Below, in pieces: positions 22,606 through 33,276 of a stretch of DNA of 64,000 nt. A program made the position numbers and the translations under genes. The notes beneath the pieces were generated by a model. That model worked only from the letters and a program-made list of their open reading frames with translations. It was not told the origin of the DNA and did no database searches. The stretch comes from Gaiellasilicea sp963765705 (GTDB taxonomy: Bacteria > Actinomycetota > Thermoleophilia > Gaiellales > Gaiellaceae). Location: positions 372,001 through 436,000 of the forward strand of contig CAVXXJ010000011.1 in assembly GCA_963765705.1 (NCBI GenBank), in the 5' to 3' direction. Numbering within the stretch: the stretch's first letter is position 1; each line of letters opens with the position of its first letter.

Positions 22606-24600
22606 GTGGGCGACGACGCGAAGCTCCAGAAGCTCTCGATCGACACGATCCGGGCGCTCGCGATGGACGCCGTGCAGAAGGCGAACGCCGGCCACCCGGG
22701 CACCGCGATGGCGCTCGCGCCGCTTGCGTACGTGCTCTATCGCAACGTCATGCGGCACAACCCGGCGAATCCGGACTGGCCGAACCGCGACCGCTTCGTC
22801 CTCTCGGCCGGCCACGCCTGCATCCTCCAGTACGCCGCGCTCCACCTCGCCGGCTACAACCTCTCGCTCGAGGAGCTGAAGCGCTTCCGCCAGTGGGAGT
22901 CGCGCACGCCGGGCCATCCGGAGCATTTCCTGACCGAGGGCGTCGAGACGACGACGGGCCCGCTCGGACAGGGCTTCGCGAACGGCGTCGGCTTCGCGAT
23001 CGCCGACCGCTTCCTCGCCGAGCGCTACAACCGGCCTCACCACGAGATCGTCGACCGGCACGTCTACGCGATCTGCTCCGACGGCGACATGATGGAGGGC
23101 GTCACGATGGAGGCCGCGTCGATCGCCGGCCACCTCGGTCTCGGCCGCCTCGTCTGCTTCTACGACGACAACCACATCACGATCGACGGCACGACCGCGC
23201 TCAGCTTCACGACCGAGGACAAGGGCAAGCGCTTCGAGGCGCACGGCTGGCACGTCCAGTTCGTCGACGACGCCGAGGATCTCCGCGCCCTCGAGCGCGT
23301 CACGCGCGCAGCGCAGGACGAGGAGGAGCGTCCCTCGCTGGTGATCGTCCGCAGCCACATCGCGTACGGAGCGCCGCACGCGATCGACACCTCGAAGGCG
23401 CACGGCTCGCCGCTCGGGGAGGACGAGATCCGCGCCGCCAAGGAGGCGCTGGGCCTCGACCCGGACAAGCACTTCGACGTGCCCGACGAGGTCTACGAGC
23501 ACATGGACGCACGGCCGGCGGGGATCGAGGCCGAGCAGGAGTGGAAAAACCGCTTCGAGCTCTGGGCGGAGACGTTCCCGAAGTTGCGCGAGGACTGGGA
23601 GGCGGATCGCACCGGCAAGCCGCGTCCCGGCTGGATCGAGGCGCTGCCGAGGTTCCCCGCGGGCGAGGAGGTCGCCACGCGCGATGCCGGCAGGAAGGTG
23701 ATGCAGGCCTTCAAGCCGTTCACGCCGACGATGATCGGCGGCGCAGCCGATCTGGTCGAGTCGACGAAGACCGAGTTCGAGGGCGCCGGCGTCTTCTCCG
23801 CGACGCATGCCGGCCGCAACATCGCGTTCGGCATCCGCGAGCACGCGATGGGCTCGATCGTGAACGGGATCGCGCTGACGCAGGGGATGCTGAAGCCCTA
23901 CGGCTCGACGTTCCTGATCTTCTCGGACTACATGCGTCCGGCGGTGCGGCTGTCGGCGCTCGGCCACCTGCAGTCGGTCTGGGCCTGGTCGCACGACTCG
24001 GTGGCCGTCGGTGAGGACGGCCCGACCCACCAGCCCGTCGAGCACCACATGGCGCTCCGGGCGATCCCGAACCTCTGGTACGTGCGCCCGGGTGACGCCA
24101 ACGAGACGGCTCTGGCCTGGCGGATCGCGCTCGAGCGCGAAGGCGGGCCGGTGGCGCTCGCCCTCTCGCGCCAGAAGGTGCCCACGCTCGACCTGCCGAC
24201 CGACGGTGCGCTCCGCGGCGCGTACGTCCTCTGGCAGTCCGGGGACGGGCTGCCCGATCTGATGCTGCTCGCGACCGGCTCCGAGGTGGGCGTCGCGCTC
24301 GCAGCCGCGAAGACCATGGACGCGAACGTCCGTGTCGTGTCCATGCCCTGCTGGGAGCTCTTCGCCGAGCAGACCCAGGACTACCGGGACGAGGTGCTGC
24401 CGCCCGACGTACGGGCGCGGCTCTCGGTCGAGGCCGGGATCTCGCTGGGCTGGGAGCGGTGGGTCGGTGACGCGGGTGCGTCGGTCGCGATCGACCGCTT
24501 CGGCGCGTCGGCTCCCGGCGACGAGGTGCTGGCGCGCCTCGGCTTCACGGCCGAGAACGTGGCCACGCGCGCGGCAGCGCTGCTCGAGCGGGTCGCATGA
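22606..24600 (+). CDS. tkt: Transketolase
   Basis: A thiamine diphosphate enzyme moving two-carbon units between sugar phosphates. The 664-residue protein has AGHPGTAMALAPLAY near the N-terminus, the ThDP/metal motif CSDGDMMEGVTMEA, the Pyr domain with GIREHAMGSIVNGIAL and the acid GEDGPTHQPVEH segment; the C-terminal domain begins near residue 540. Length and domain order are normal, with no frameshift. GTG 22606 is chosen because VGDDAKLQKLSIDTIRALAMD aligns with family starts and the -10 is six bases upstream. First gene of a seven-gene operon. Confidence 0.95.
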   Translation: MGDDAKLQKLSIDTIRALAMDAVQKANAGHPGTAMALAPLAYVLYRNVMRHNPANPDWPNRDRFVLSAGHACILQYAALHLAGYNLSLEELKRFRQWESRTPGHPEHFLTEGVETTTGPLGQGFANGVGFAIADRFLAERYNRPHHEIVDRHVYAICSDGDMMEGVTMEAASIAGHLGLGRLVCFYDDNHITIDGTTALSFTTEDKGKRFEAHGWHVQFVDDAEDLRALERVTRAAQDEEERPSLVIVRSHIAYGAPHAIDTSKAHGSPLGEDEIRAAKEALGLDPDKHFDVPDEVYEHMDARPAGIEAEQEWKNRFELWAETFPKLREDWEADRTGKPRPGWIEALPRFPAGEEVATRDAGRKVMQAFKPFTPTMIGGAADLVESTKTEFEGAGVFSATHAGRNIAFGIREHAMGSIVNGIALTQGMLKPYGSTFLIFSDYMRPAVRLSALGHLQSVWAWSHDSVAVGEDGPTHQPVEHHMALRAIPNLWYVRPGDANETALAWRIALEREGGPVALALSRQKVPTLDLPTDGALRGAYVLWQSGDGLPDLMLLATGSEVGVALAAAKTMDANVRVVSMPCWELFAEQTQDYRDEVLPPDVRARLSVEAGISLGWERWVGDAGASVAIDRFGASAPGDEVLARLGFTAENVATRAAALLERVA

Positions 24601-25070
24601 AGATCGCCGTCGCCTTCGACCATCGGGGCGTGAAGTTGCGCGAGCGCGTGCTCGAGGAGCTGGACGCGCTCCGGCACGAGGTACTCGACCTGGGAACGGA
24701 CACGGACGCCGAGCGGGTCGACTACCCCGACAAGGCGCGCGAGTTGGGCGACGCGATTCAGCGCGGCGACGCCGAGCGGGGCGTGCTCGTCTGTGGGTCC
24801 GGAGTCGGCGCCTCCGTGGCCGCCTGCAAGATGATCGGGATTCGCGCCGCGATCTGCCACGACGTCTACTCGGCCCACCAGGGCGTCGAGCACGACGACA
24901 TGAACGTGCTGTGCCTCGGCTCCGAGGTGATCGGAGGCGAGCTCGCCGTCGACCTCGTCCGCGCCTTCGTCGGCGCGCGATTCGACGGCGGCGAGCGCTA
25001 CGTGGCGCGGTTGAAGAAGGTCGAAGCGATGGAAAAGGGGATGAGAGATGGCCAAGTCGCGTCTGCATGA
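24597..25070 (+). CDS. rpiB: Ribose-5-phosphate isomerase B
   Basis: RpiB interconverts ribulose 5-phosphate and ribose 5-phosphate. The 157-residue protein starts AVAFDHRGVKLRERV, has VDYPDKARELGDAI and the signature RGVLVCGSGVGASVAACK with the catalytic Cys in LVCGSG, plus the HDDMNVLCLGSEVIG segment. It overlaps tkt by ATGA and the next gene, tal, by 23 bases. Confidence 0.92.
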   Translation: MKIAVAFDHRGVKLRERVLEELDALRHEVLDLGTDTDAERVDYPDKARELGDAIQRGDAERGVLVCGSGVGASVAACKMIGIRAAICHDVYSAHQGVEHDDMNVLCLGSEVIGGELAVDLVRAFVGARFDGGERYVARLKKVEAMEKGMRDGQVASA

Positions 25071-26160
25071 GCTCTCCGAGCAGGGCGTCAGCGTCTGGAT
25101 CGACTCGCTTTCGCGCGAGATGCTCGACACAGGCGAGCTCGCCCGTCTGATGAAGGAGGACGCCGTCGTCGGCGTCACCTCCAACCCGACGATCTTCCAG
25201 AAGGCGCTCTCGACGGGCGACTGGTACGACGAGCGGCTCGCCGAGGTGCTGAAGAGCGAGGACGACCCGACCGAGATCTTCCTCCAGCTCGCGATGCAGG
25301 ACGTGCGGGACGCCTGCGACCTGCTGCGTCCCGTCTGGGACGACGGCGAGGGCAAGGACGGCTGGGTCTCACTCGAGGTCGACCCGACCCTCGCCTACGA
25401 GCGCGAGGCCACCTTCGAGCAGGCGATCCGGTTCCACGAGACGGTCGACCGGTCGAACCTGTTCGTGAAGATTCCGGCGACGATGCCCGGCCTCGGCGCG
25501 ATCGAGGACTGCATCGCGAAGGGCAAGTCGATCAACGTGACGCTGATCTTCTCGCTCGACCGCTACGCCGCGGTCGCCGAGGCGTACGTCAAGGGCCTCG
25601 AGCGGCTCGTCGCGGCCGGCGGCGACCCGGCGAAGGTCGCCTCGGTGGCGAGCTTCTTCGTCTCGCGCGTCGACACCGAGGCCGACCGGCGACTGGACGA
25701 GATCGGCGGCCAGGCGACCCGGCTCCAGGGCAAGCTCGCGATCGCGAACGCAAAGCTCGCGTACCGGCACTGGCAGGAGACGTTCTCCGGGCCGCGCTGG
25801 GAGTTCCTCGCCGGCAAGGGCGCGACGACGCAACGCTGCCTCTGGGCCTCCACCTCGACGAAGAATCCCGAGTACCGGGACGTGATGTACGTCGAGGAGC
25901 TGATCGGGCCGGAGACGGTGAACACGATGCCGGCCGAGACGGTGGCGGCGTTCCAGGATCACGGCAAGGTCGTCGCCGACACGATCACCGAGGGGCTGCC
26001 CGAGGCGCGGAAGCTGCTCGAGCGGCTCGCCGAGGTGGGTGTCGACTACGACGACGTCGTCGCGACGCTCGAGGCGGAGGGCGTGCAGAAGTTCGCAGAC
26101 TCGTTCGAGGAGCTGCTGGACGGGATCCGCGCCAAGCGCAGCGAGCTGACGCACGCGTGA
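25048..26160 (+). CDS. tal: Transaldolase
   Basis: Transaldolase moves a dihydroxyacetone unit between sugar phosphates through a Schiff-base lysine. The 370-residue protein belongs to the actinobacterial type (LHELSEQGVSVWIDSLSR, VGVTSNPTIFQKA); the catalytic lysine is in NLFVKIPATMPG and the substrate region in INVTLIFSLDRYAAV. In some bacteria this enzyme is fused to phosphoglucose isomerase; here pgi follows in another frame with a GTGA overlap. No internal frameshift. Confidence 0.93.
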   Translation: MAKSRLHELSEQGVSVWIDSLSREMLDTGELARLMKEDAVVGVTSNPTIFQKALSTGDWYDERLAEVLKSEDDPTEIFLQLAMQDVRDACDLLRPVWDDGEGKDGWVSLEVDPTLAYEREATFEQAIRFHETVDRSNLFVKIPATMPGLGAIEDCIAKGKSINVTLIFSLDRYAAVAEAYVKGLERLVAAGGDPAKVASVASFFVSRVDTEADRRLDEIGGQATRLQGKLAIANAKLAYRHWQETFSGPRWEFLAGKGATTQRCLWASTSTKNPEYRDVMYVEELIGPETVNTMPAETVAAFQDHGKVVADTITEGLPEARKLLERLAEVGVDYDDVVATLEAEGVQKFADSFEELLDGIRAKRSELTHA

Positions 26161-27504
26161 GTCCGATCGTCGAGCGGATCTGGGGCTACGACGCGTCGCT
26201 CTGGACCGACTCGGGCGAGGATCGCTGGCTCGGCTGGCTCGACGTGGTCACGCGCGTCCGGCCGCACGTCGACGAGCTGAACGCGTTCGCGGAGGCGGCG
26301 ACCGAGCAGTTCCACGACTGCGTGCTGCTCGGGCATGGGCGGCTCGTCGCTTGCGCCCGAGGTGCTCCGGCGGACGTTCAAGGTCGAGTCCTTCCACGTC
26401 CTCGACACCACGCACCCCGCGGCGATCCGGCGACTCGAGCGGGAGCGTCGATCTCGAGCAGACGCTGTTCATCGTCTCCTCGAAGTCGGGATCGACGATC
26501 GAGACGCGCTCGCACCTGGAGTACTTCTGGCGGCAGACGGGCGGCCGCGGAGCACAGTTCGCCGCGATCACCGATCCGGGCTCGGAGCTGGAGCAGCTGG
26601 CGAACGAGCGCGGCTTCCGGGCCACCTTCGCCGGCGAGCCGGAGATCGGCGGCCGCTACTCGGCGCTCTCGATGTTCGGGATCGTGCCGGCCGCTCTGAT
26701 GGGCGTCGACGTCGAGCGCTTCCTGCAGGTGGCCGCCGCGATGGTGCTCGCCTGTCATGAGGAGGACGGCAACCCGGGGCTCGAGCTCGGGCTCCGGCTC
26801 GGCGAGGGTTGGCAGCAAGGTCGCGACAAGGTCTGCGTCGACGAGACTCCGACCGGCTTCGGTCTCTGGGCCGAGCAGCTGCTCGCGGAGTCGACCGGCA
26901 AGCAGGGGAAGGGGCTCGTGCCGGCTCCAGGCGAGCCGCCCGACGGGCCTGACCGCCAGCCCGGCGAGGTCGAGATCGTGGATCCCTACGACCTGGCCGG
27001 TGAGTTCTACCGCTGGGAGTTCGCGACCGCGGTCGCGGGCCACGTGCTCGGGATCAACCCGTTCGACCAGCCCGACGTGCAGGCGGCGAAGGACAAGACG
27101 AGCGAGGTGCTCGCAGGCGGCGAGCCCGACCTCGCACCGAGCGGCTCCCTCGACGAGCTCCTCGGCCGAGCGCGGCGAGGGCGACTATGTCTGCATCCAG
27201 GCGTTCATCGACCCGGCGCGCGAGCAGGAGCTGGAGCCGGTCGCTCGCGCGTGCGCACGAGACCGGCTGCGTCGTCACGCACGGCCTCGGCCCTCGCTAC
27301 CTGCACTCGACCGGGCAGCTGCACAAGGGCGGGCCGAACACCGGCCTCTTCGTCCAGGTCGTGGACGACACCGGCGCCGAGCTCGCGATTCCGGGCCGCG
27401 ACTTCGGGTTCGGCCGGCTGATCCGCTCGCAGGCGGCAGGCGACTTCGCGGCGCTCGAGGAGCGGGGCAGGCGCGCAATCCGGATCAGACTGGAGGATCT
27501 CTAA
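26157..27504 (+). CDS. pgi: Glucose-6-phosphate isomerase (several frameshifts)
   Basis: About 447 residues when joined: GMGGSSLAPEVLRRTF, the phosphate-binding SKSGSTIETRSHLEYF, FAAITDPGSELEQLA, NPGLELGLRLGEG, and the C-terminal HSTGQLHKGGPNTGLFVQV with the catalytic base Lys/His region. It is the short form typically found linked to transaldolase. Frame shifts of +1 occur near 26330, 26445, 27165 and 27245; each is repaired by dropping one base. GTG start overlaps the tal stop (GTGA). It feeds glucose 6-phosphate to zwf in the same operon. Confidence 0.88.
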
Positions 27505-28404
27505 TGCAGTTGGGCATGGTCGGCCTCGGCCGGATGGGCTCGGGAATGACGAAGCGGCTGCAGCAGGCCGGCCACGACGTGAAGACCTACGACCCGAACG
27601 TCACGTCGACCGCGAAGACGCTGGGTGCGCTCGCGAAGCAGCTCGACGCGCCGCGGCACGTCTGGATGATGGTCCCGTCCGGGAAGATCACGGAGGACAC
27701 CTTCCAGAAGCTGCTGCGGCGTGCTCGAGCCCGGCGACACGATCATCGACGGCGGCAACTCGAACTTCCGCGACTCCCAGCGCCGCTACAAGGAGGCGCG
27801 GAAGCAGAAGGTCTCCTTCGTCGACATCGGCGTCTCCGGCGGCATCTGGGGGCTCGAGGTCGGGTTCTGCCTGATGGCGGGCGGCGACAAGGCGCCGCTG
27901 AAGCGGCTGCGGCCGATCTGCGAGGCGCTCGCGCCCGAGAACGGCTACGCGCACGTGGGCACCTCCGGCGCGGGCCACTTCACGAAGATGGTCCACAACG
28001 GGATCGAGTACGGGCTGATGCAGGCCTACGCCGAGGGCTTCGACCTGATGTACCACTCCGAGTTCGACCTCGACCTGAGCGAGATCGCCGGCATCTGGCG
28101 GTACGGCTCGGTCGTCCGGTCCTGGCTGCTCGAGCTCCTGCACGCGGCGATGGAGCAGCACGGCGACCACCTCGAGGAGATCGCAGGGTACGTCGAGGAC
28201 TCCGGCGAGGGCCGCTGGACGATCAACGAGGCGATCAACGAGAACGTGCCGGTGCCGGTGATCAGCGCCGCGCTCTTCGCCCGCTTCGCCTCGCGGCAGG
28301 AGATCAACTTCTCGGCGAAGGTCGCGGCGGCGCTGCGGAACCAGTTCGGCGGGCACGCGGTGAAGGCCGTCAAGGACGCCAAGGCCGGGCCGGACCCGCG
28401 GTGA
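27504..28404 (+). CDS. gnd: 6-phosphogluconate dehydrogenase, decarboxylating, short type (frameshifted)
   Basis: Oxidative decarboxylation of 6-phosphogluconate to ribulose 5-phosphate. The N-terminal Rossmann motif GMVGLGRMGSGM is followed by WMMVPSG, DGGNSNFRDSQRRY, the substrate motif DIGVSGGIWGLEVGFCLMAGG and SGAGHFTKMVHNGIEYG, and the C-terminal INFSAKVAAALRNQFGGHAV. About 299 residues, the short (GndA/YqeC) class. One +1 shift near 27716. The ATG overlaps the pgi stop (TAATG) and the stop overlaps zwf. Confidence 0.92.
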
Positions 28405-29915
28405 GCCCGGCACAGAACGAGAACCCGCTGCTCGAAGGGCTGCGGCTGCGCCGAAGCCCCGACCCGTGCGCGATCGTGATCTTCGGCGCGTCGGGCGACC
28501 TGACGCGGCGGAAGATCTTCCCGGCTCTCTATTCGCTGGCGCTGCGCGGCCTGCTGCCGGAGCGGTTCGGGATCGTCGGCGTCGCGCGCACCCAGCACAC
28601 GACCAAGCAGTGGATCGCCGAGATGAAGGCGGCGGTCAAGGAGCACGGCCGCGACGACCTGCGCGCGGACGTCTGGCGCGAGATCGCCGACGGGATGCGC
28701 TACGTCTCGACCGACTTCGCCGACGACCGCGGCGAAGACGTCGTCGTCGAGGCGCTCCGCGATCTCGACGAGAACGCGCGGGACCGCCGGAAACCGCCTC
28801 TACTACCTCGCAGTCCCGCCCGCCGCCTTCGAGACGATCGTCACCGAGCTCGGTGAGCGCCGGGGAGCGGAGGGCTGGACGCGGCTGATCGTCGAGAAGC
28901 CGTTCGGGCACGACGGCGAGTCGGCTCGGCGCCTGAACGAGATCCTGCGCGCGCACTTCTCGGAGAGCGAGGTCTTCAGGATCGACCACTACCTGGGCAA
29001 GGAGACGGTCCAGAACATGCTCGCGCTGCGGTTCGCGAACGGGATCTTCGAGCCGATCTGGAACCGCCAGTTCATCGACCACGTGCAGATCACGGTCGCC
29101 GAGTCGATCGGGATCGAGGGCCGGGCGGCGTTCTACGAGCGAGCCGGCGTCGATCCGAGACGTCTTCCAGAACCACCTGCTCCAGCTCGTCGCGCTGACC
29201 GCGATGGAGCCGCCGATCGACTTCACCGCCGACTCGGTCCGCAACGAGAAGGTGAAGGTGCTGAAGTCGCTGCACACGCCCGGGCCGAAGTCGGTCGTGC
29301 GCGGCCAGTACGGTCGCGGCTTCGTCGAGGGCGAGGAGGTGCCCGGGTACCGCGAGGAGGAGGGCGTCGCGAGCGAGTCGACGACCGAGACGTACGTGGC
29401 CGCGAAGCTCTACGTCGACAACTGGCGCTGGGCCGACACGCCCTTCTACGTCCGCGCCGGCAAGCGGCTGGCCCGCCGCGAGACGACGATCGCGATCCAG
29501 TTCCAGCGGGCGCCGCACCCGCCGTTCGCCGAGATCGCCGGCGATGGGCTGCGCCCGAACGTGCTCCTGATCCACGTCCAGCCGGACGAGGGCGTCTCGC
29601 TCGCCGTCGGCGCGAAGGTTCCCGGCGCAGGCATGTCGATCCGGACCGTGCACATGGACTTTCTCTACGGCGGCGCCTTTCGCACCGAGCTGCCCGAGGC
29701 GTACGAGCGGCTGATCCTGGACGCGATGCTCGGCGACGCGACGCTGTTCACGCGGGCCGACGAGGTGGACGAGCAATGGGCGCTCGTCGACTCGATCGTC
29801 GCCGCCTGGAAGCGCGACCGGCCGTCGTTCCCGAACTACGAGGCCGGCACGTGGGGCCCGCGGGGCGGCCGACGAGCTGCTCCACCGCGACGGAAGAAGC
29901 TGGCGGCGGCATTGA
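28401..29915 (+). CDS. zwf: Glucose-6-phosphate 1-dehydrogenase (several frameshifts)
   Basis: First NADPH-forming step of the pentose phosphate pathway. Visible: VIFGASGDLTRRKIFPAL (Rossmann), NRLYYLAVPP, the catalytic RIDHYLGKETVQN, and C-terminal FYVRAGKRLARRET and the final EAGTWGP. About 503 residues once frames are joined. Shifts of +1 near 28790, 29158 and 29861. GTG 28401 overlaps the gnd stop (GTGA); the true stop is TGA at 29913-29915, not the longer frame that runs into opcA. OpcA, its assembly partner, follows with TTGA overlap. Confidence 0.93.
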
Positions 29916-30744
29916 GCGTCGTCGCCCAGGTCGAGCGGGAGCTCGGGGAGCTGCGCGTGCAGCGCGCGGAGGGGACGCGGACGAGCGTGATGACCCACGT
30001 GGCCTGGGCGCCGCCGCAGTGGGAGGCCGCCGCGCGGAAGACGCTGGCCGGGCTCGAGGAGCTGCACCCCTCGCGGACGATCCTGCTCTTTCCCGACCCG
30101 AAGCAGGCCGACGGCATCGACGTCAAGCGTCGACCTGAGGTGCTTCACGATCGAGGGCTCGGCACGCGAGGTGTGCTCGGACGTGATCGAGCTCCGCCTG
30201 GGCGGACGAGCGCACCCGCGTGCCCGGCTCGATCGTCCAGCCGCTGCTGATCACCGACCTGCCGACCTTCTGCCGCTGGCGCGGGCTGCCGCCCTGGGGC
30301 GAGCCGGAGCTGGAGCAGCTCGTCGACGTCTGCGACCGGCTCGTCGTCGACTCGTCGGAGTGGCGCGGGCTCCCCGGCGCCTACACGGAGCTCGCGACAG
30401 CTCTTCGACCGGATCGCCGTCTCCGACATCGCCTGGGGCCGGGCTGTCGGCTGGCGCGGGCGGCTCGCGGCCGAGTGGCCGGAGATCAAGAAGGTCGAGA
30501 AGCTCTCGGTCACCGGGCCGAAGGCTGACGCGCTCCTGCTCGCGGGCTGGCTGCGCTCGCGGCTGCGGAGGCAGGTGCAGCTGACGCATCGCTCGGCCGC
30601 GGAGCTCGAGCGCGTCGCGGTCGACGGGGATCCGGTCGCGCCGCCGCGCGGCGGCCGCTGACTCCGAGCGACCTGCTCTCGGCCGAGCTCGACCAGTTCG
30701 GCCGCGACCTGGTCTACGAGGCGGCGGTCAACGCAGCGCGCTGA
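29912..30744 (+). CDS. opcA: Glucose-6-phosphate dehydrogenase assembly protein OpcA (several frameshifts)
   Basis: OpcA is needed for active Zwf in actinobacteria and cyanobacteria. Recognisable blocks are SVMTHVAWAP, EELHPSRTILLFPDP, SDVIELRLGG, SIVQPLLITDLPTFCRWRG and, near the end, KVEKLSVTGPKADALLLAGWLRSR and SDLLSAELDQFGRDLVYEAAV. About 276 residues. Shifts +1 near 30128, 30212 and 30396 and -1 near 30657. TTG 29912 overlaps the zwf stop and is the likely start. The 3' end overlaps the convergent phosphatase gene by about 30 bases, so no terminator separates them. Confidence 0.85.
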
Positions 30745-31409
30745 GGTCGAGGCAGCCCGTTCGACGAGACGTGCTGCGTGAAGCTCCCGCCGGCCTCCTC
30801 GACGATCACGGCCACGCGCCGCGGTGTCCCAGATCGCGAGGCCGGGCGCGTCGACGGCCACCTCCGCCGCTCCCTCGGCGACGAGCATGTGCGCCCAGAA
30901 GTCGCCGAACCCGCGCAGGTGCCACGCGTCGAAGGCGCGCTCCGGGACCGGCCGGTTGAGCGCGTAGAGGAGCGTCGCGTCCTCGATCCGGTCGATCGCC
31001 GGAGACCTGGATCGGCACGCCGTCTGCGAACGCGCCGCCGCCGCGCACGGCCCACCAGCGCCGGCCGAGCGCCGGCGCCGAGACGACCCCGACGCGGTCG
31101 GCGAAGGCGATCAGCGTCGCCCAGATCGGGATCCCGCGCGTGTAGTTCCGCGTCCCGTCGATCGGATCGATGATCCAGCCGCTGCGATCGTCGCCGCCCT
31201 CCTCCTCTCCGAGCACGGCCTCGCCCGGGCGCTCGCAGTTCGAGCCGCGTCGCGCAGCGCCGCCTCGACGGCGCGGTCGGCCTCGGAGACGGGCGTCAGG
31301 TCGGGCTTGGTGTCGACGTGCAGATCGGCGGCGCGGAAGCGAGCCAGCGCGATCGAGTCGGCGTCGTCGGCGAGCGAGAGCGCGAAGGCGAGGTCGTCGT
31401 CGCGCCCAC
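30714..31409 (-). CDS. Inositol monophosphatase family enzyme, histidinol-phosphatase-like (frameshifted)
   Basis: A metal-dependent sugar/inositol phosphatase of about 230 residues: SIALARFRAADLHVDTKPDLTPVSEADRA, GEEEGGDD, the metal motif WIIDPIDGTRNYTRGIPIW, then GFGDFWAHMLVAEGAAEVAVD and the second motif WDTAA plus EEAGGSFT. The N-terminal KPDLTPVSEADR form is typical of HisN-type histidinol-phosphatases, so it may serve histidine synthesis, but inositol or other phosphates are possible. Several frame shifts (about 31245, 31000, 30960 and 30830). GTG 31409 fits a TAGGCT -10 six bases upstream. Confidence 0.78.
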
Positions 31410-31415
31410 GAGGGG

Positions 31416-31421
31416 AGCCTA
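31416..31421 (-). promoter_or_regulatory. Candidate -10 (TAGGCT) of the phosphatase gene
   Basis: TAGGCT ends six bases before GTG 31409 and overlaps the stop of the upstream gene, implying a leaderless start. Confidence 0.4.
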
Positions 31422-33241
31422 ACGACCGGCCTTCACGACCGTGAACGTCGGCTTCGAGACCTTCAGCGCCGTCGGCGCCGACCACGCCATCTGCGGACGC
31501 TTGAGCAGCGCGTAGTTGTAGCCGCGGACGCGGTAGTACCAGGTGCCGGGTTCGAGCGGAAGCAGCGACGACGTGGCCGGAGTCTTCACCGAGCCGAGCG
31601 GGCGCCACGGGTTCCCGACTCTGCTCCACTGGATCTCGTACTCCTGGGCGCCGAGGACGGACTCCCAGGCGACGAGCGGGGTGCCCGTAGAACGTGGGCG
31701 TCGAATGCGTTGCCGAGATCAGGCGGCCCTTGGGGGAGAGTCCGGATGCGAAGGGGCGGCGGGAGGTGGTGATCACCGGCGGCGTCGCCTTGCCGAAGCG
31801 CATCACGCGCCCTGACTGGCAGACGTCCTGAGGCAGCTCCGTCTCGCGGTACTCGACGGGAACGCCTGCGCCCGGAAGAGGGACGACGTCGGAGAACTGC
31901 GGCACCGGCACCACGGGAACGACGGTCCAGTAGTAGCCGCCGGTCGGCCAGGCCGTGTCGGGCAGGTCGACCTTCGCAGCGGTCACATTGGTCGCAGCGG
32001 GCGGAGGCGTGCCTCCCGCGGGCGGAGGCGTGGCGGCTGCCGCTGCGGCGGCCGACTGTCTCGTTCGTCACCGAGATCGGTGCCGTCGACCATGATCACG
32101 GGCGGCTCGGCGCCCGGTCTCGAGAGACTTCGTTCGCGCCTTCTGGATCGCCAGCGTGTCCGGCGGCAGCTGTAGCGGCCCAGTCGTCCTGGGCGCGTAC
32201 GCAGGGCTGCCGACGACGGCGCCTCGTGTAGACGATGTTGACGCAGTCGCGGTCCGTCGCGACGTAGACGCGGAACAGCTCTGTCGACGCGCCGTTGTAG
32301 TAGTCCATTGAGCCGCCGCTGGTCGCCGCCGAACACGAAGCCCGGCGTGAGTGCGTGCGGGCGATCTGTCGCGGCGTCCGACTGCACATCCGACACCGTT
32401 GCGACGTTCGAGAGCGTCTCCCAGCGAGAGCGGGGGCTGAGGGTCGCTGTAGGTTGGGCTCCACGGCCCCCACGAGGTCACGGGCAGCCCGGAGACCACC
32501 TCCCCGTAGAGCGTCCGCTGTGCGCGGACGCGGAACGAGATCGAGCTCGTGTAGAAGGGGTCGGTGCGCCGGAAGTTGTAGAGGTCGCGTGCGTCCGCGA
32601 CGTTCGTCGTCGTCATGAACGTTCGCTTGGCACCGGACGATCCAGACCTGGTATGCCGTCGCACCCTCGACCGGCGACCAGCGAACCAGTCCCGCATGCT
32701 TGCTGTCGAGGTCGCGCGGGATGCTCGTCCAGCGAATGTTGAAGCCGAAAGGCGTGCTCCACGGCGTGGGGCCGTCGACCGTGTGCGCGCGCACATGCGC
32801 GTAGAGCGCGTAGGGCGAGCCGGTGATCCAGGGCAGGGCAACGTCGATCGACACGGCGGGCGACTTGAGGTTCGCGTAGAGCTTCTTCATCTTCTCGGCT
32901 GTCGTGCCGGTCACCGTCGCGGTCCCGCCGGCAGCGGTGGAAGTCGTCGTCTCTGCGAGCTCGTCGTTCGTGTTCGACCAGATGATCGAGCTCTCGCTGA
33001 ACGAGCGGCTCGTCGCGAGCTCGAACTCGTAGCGGAGCGCGCCGCGGACGGGCAGCCACGCGAACGAAGGTGTGCGGTCGAACTCGTGCTTCGGCGCTTC
33101 GTCGGTCCGCAGCAGGAACGCCTGCAGGCCCTGCGGCGCCGCTACGGCCGGCCGGTCGATCCGCGCCTCGGCGCCGCCGGCGAGCGCGAGCGCAAGCAGG
33201 CCGAGCAGGGCGAGCGAAAGGGAACGTCGGACCGCAAGCAT
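31419..33241 (-). CDS. Secreted fibronectin-type-III-like repeat protein (many frameshifts)
   Basis: A signal peptide (MLAVRRSLSLALLGLLALALAGGAEA) is followed by beta-sandwich repeats with fibronectin-III-like hallmarks: FAWLPVRGALRYEFELATSRSF, WSPVEGATAYQVWIV, WESVLGAQEYEIQWSRVG and WYYRVRGYNYAL near the end. When frames are joined the product is about 600 residues, mostly exported repeats with no enzymatic motif. At least eight frame shifts occur, so exact residues in the middle (about 31690-32660) are unreliable. It likely acts at the cell surface; substrate unknown. Confidence 0.65.
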
Positions 33242-33276
33242 GACGGGGTCTTCATCGGCCCCTGGACTCGGAAGCT

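Noticed and set aside
26157..33241. Decay of the pgi-opcA and cell-surface genes into pseudogenes
   Set aside because: Catalytic motifs are perfect in each frame segment and no premature stops occur apart from frame changes, which is not how old pseudogenes look.
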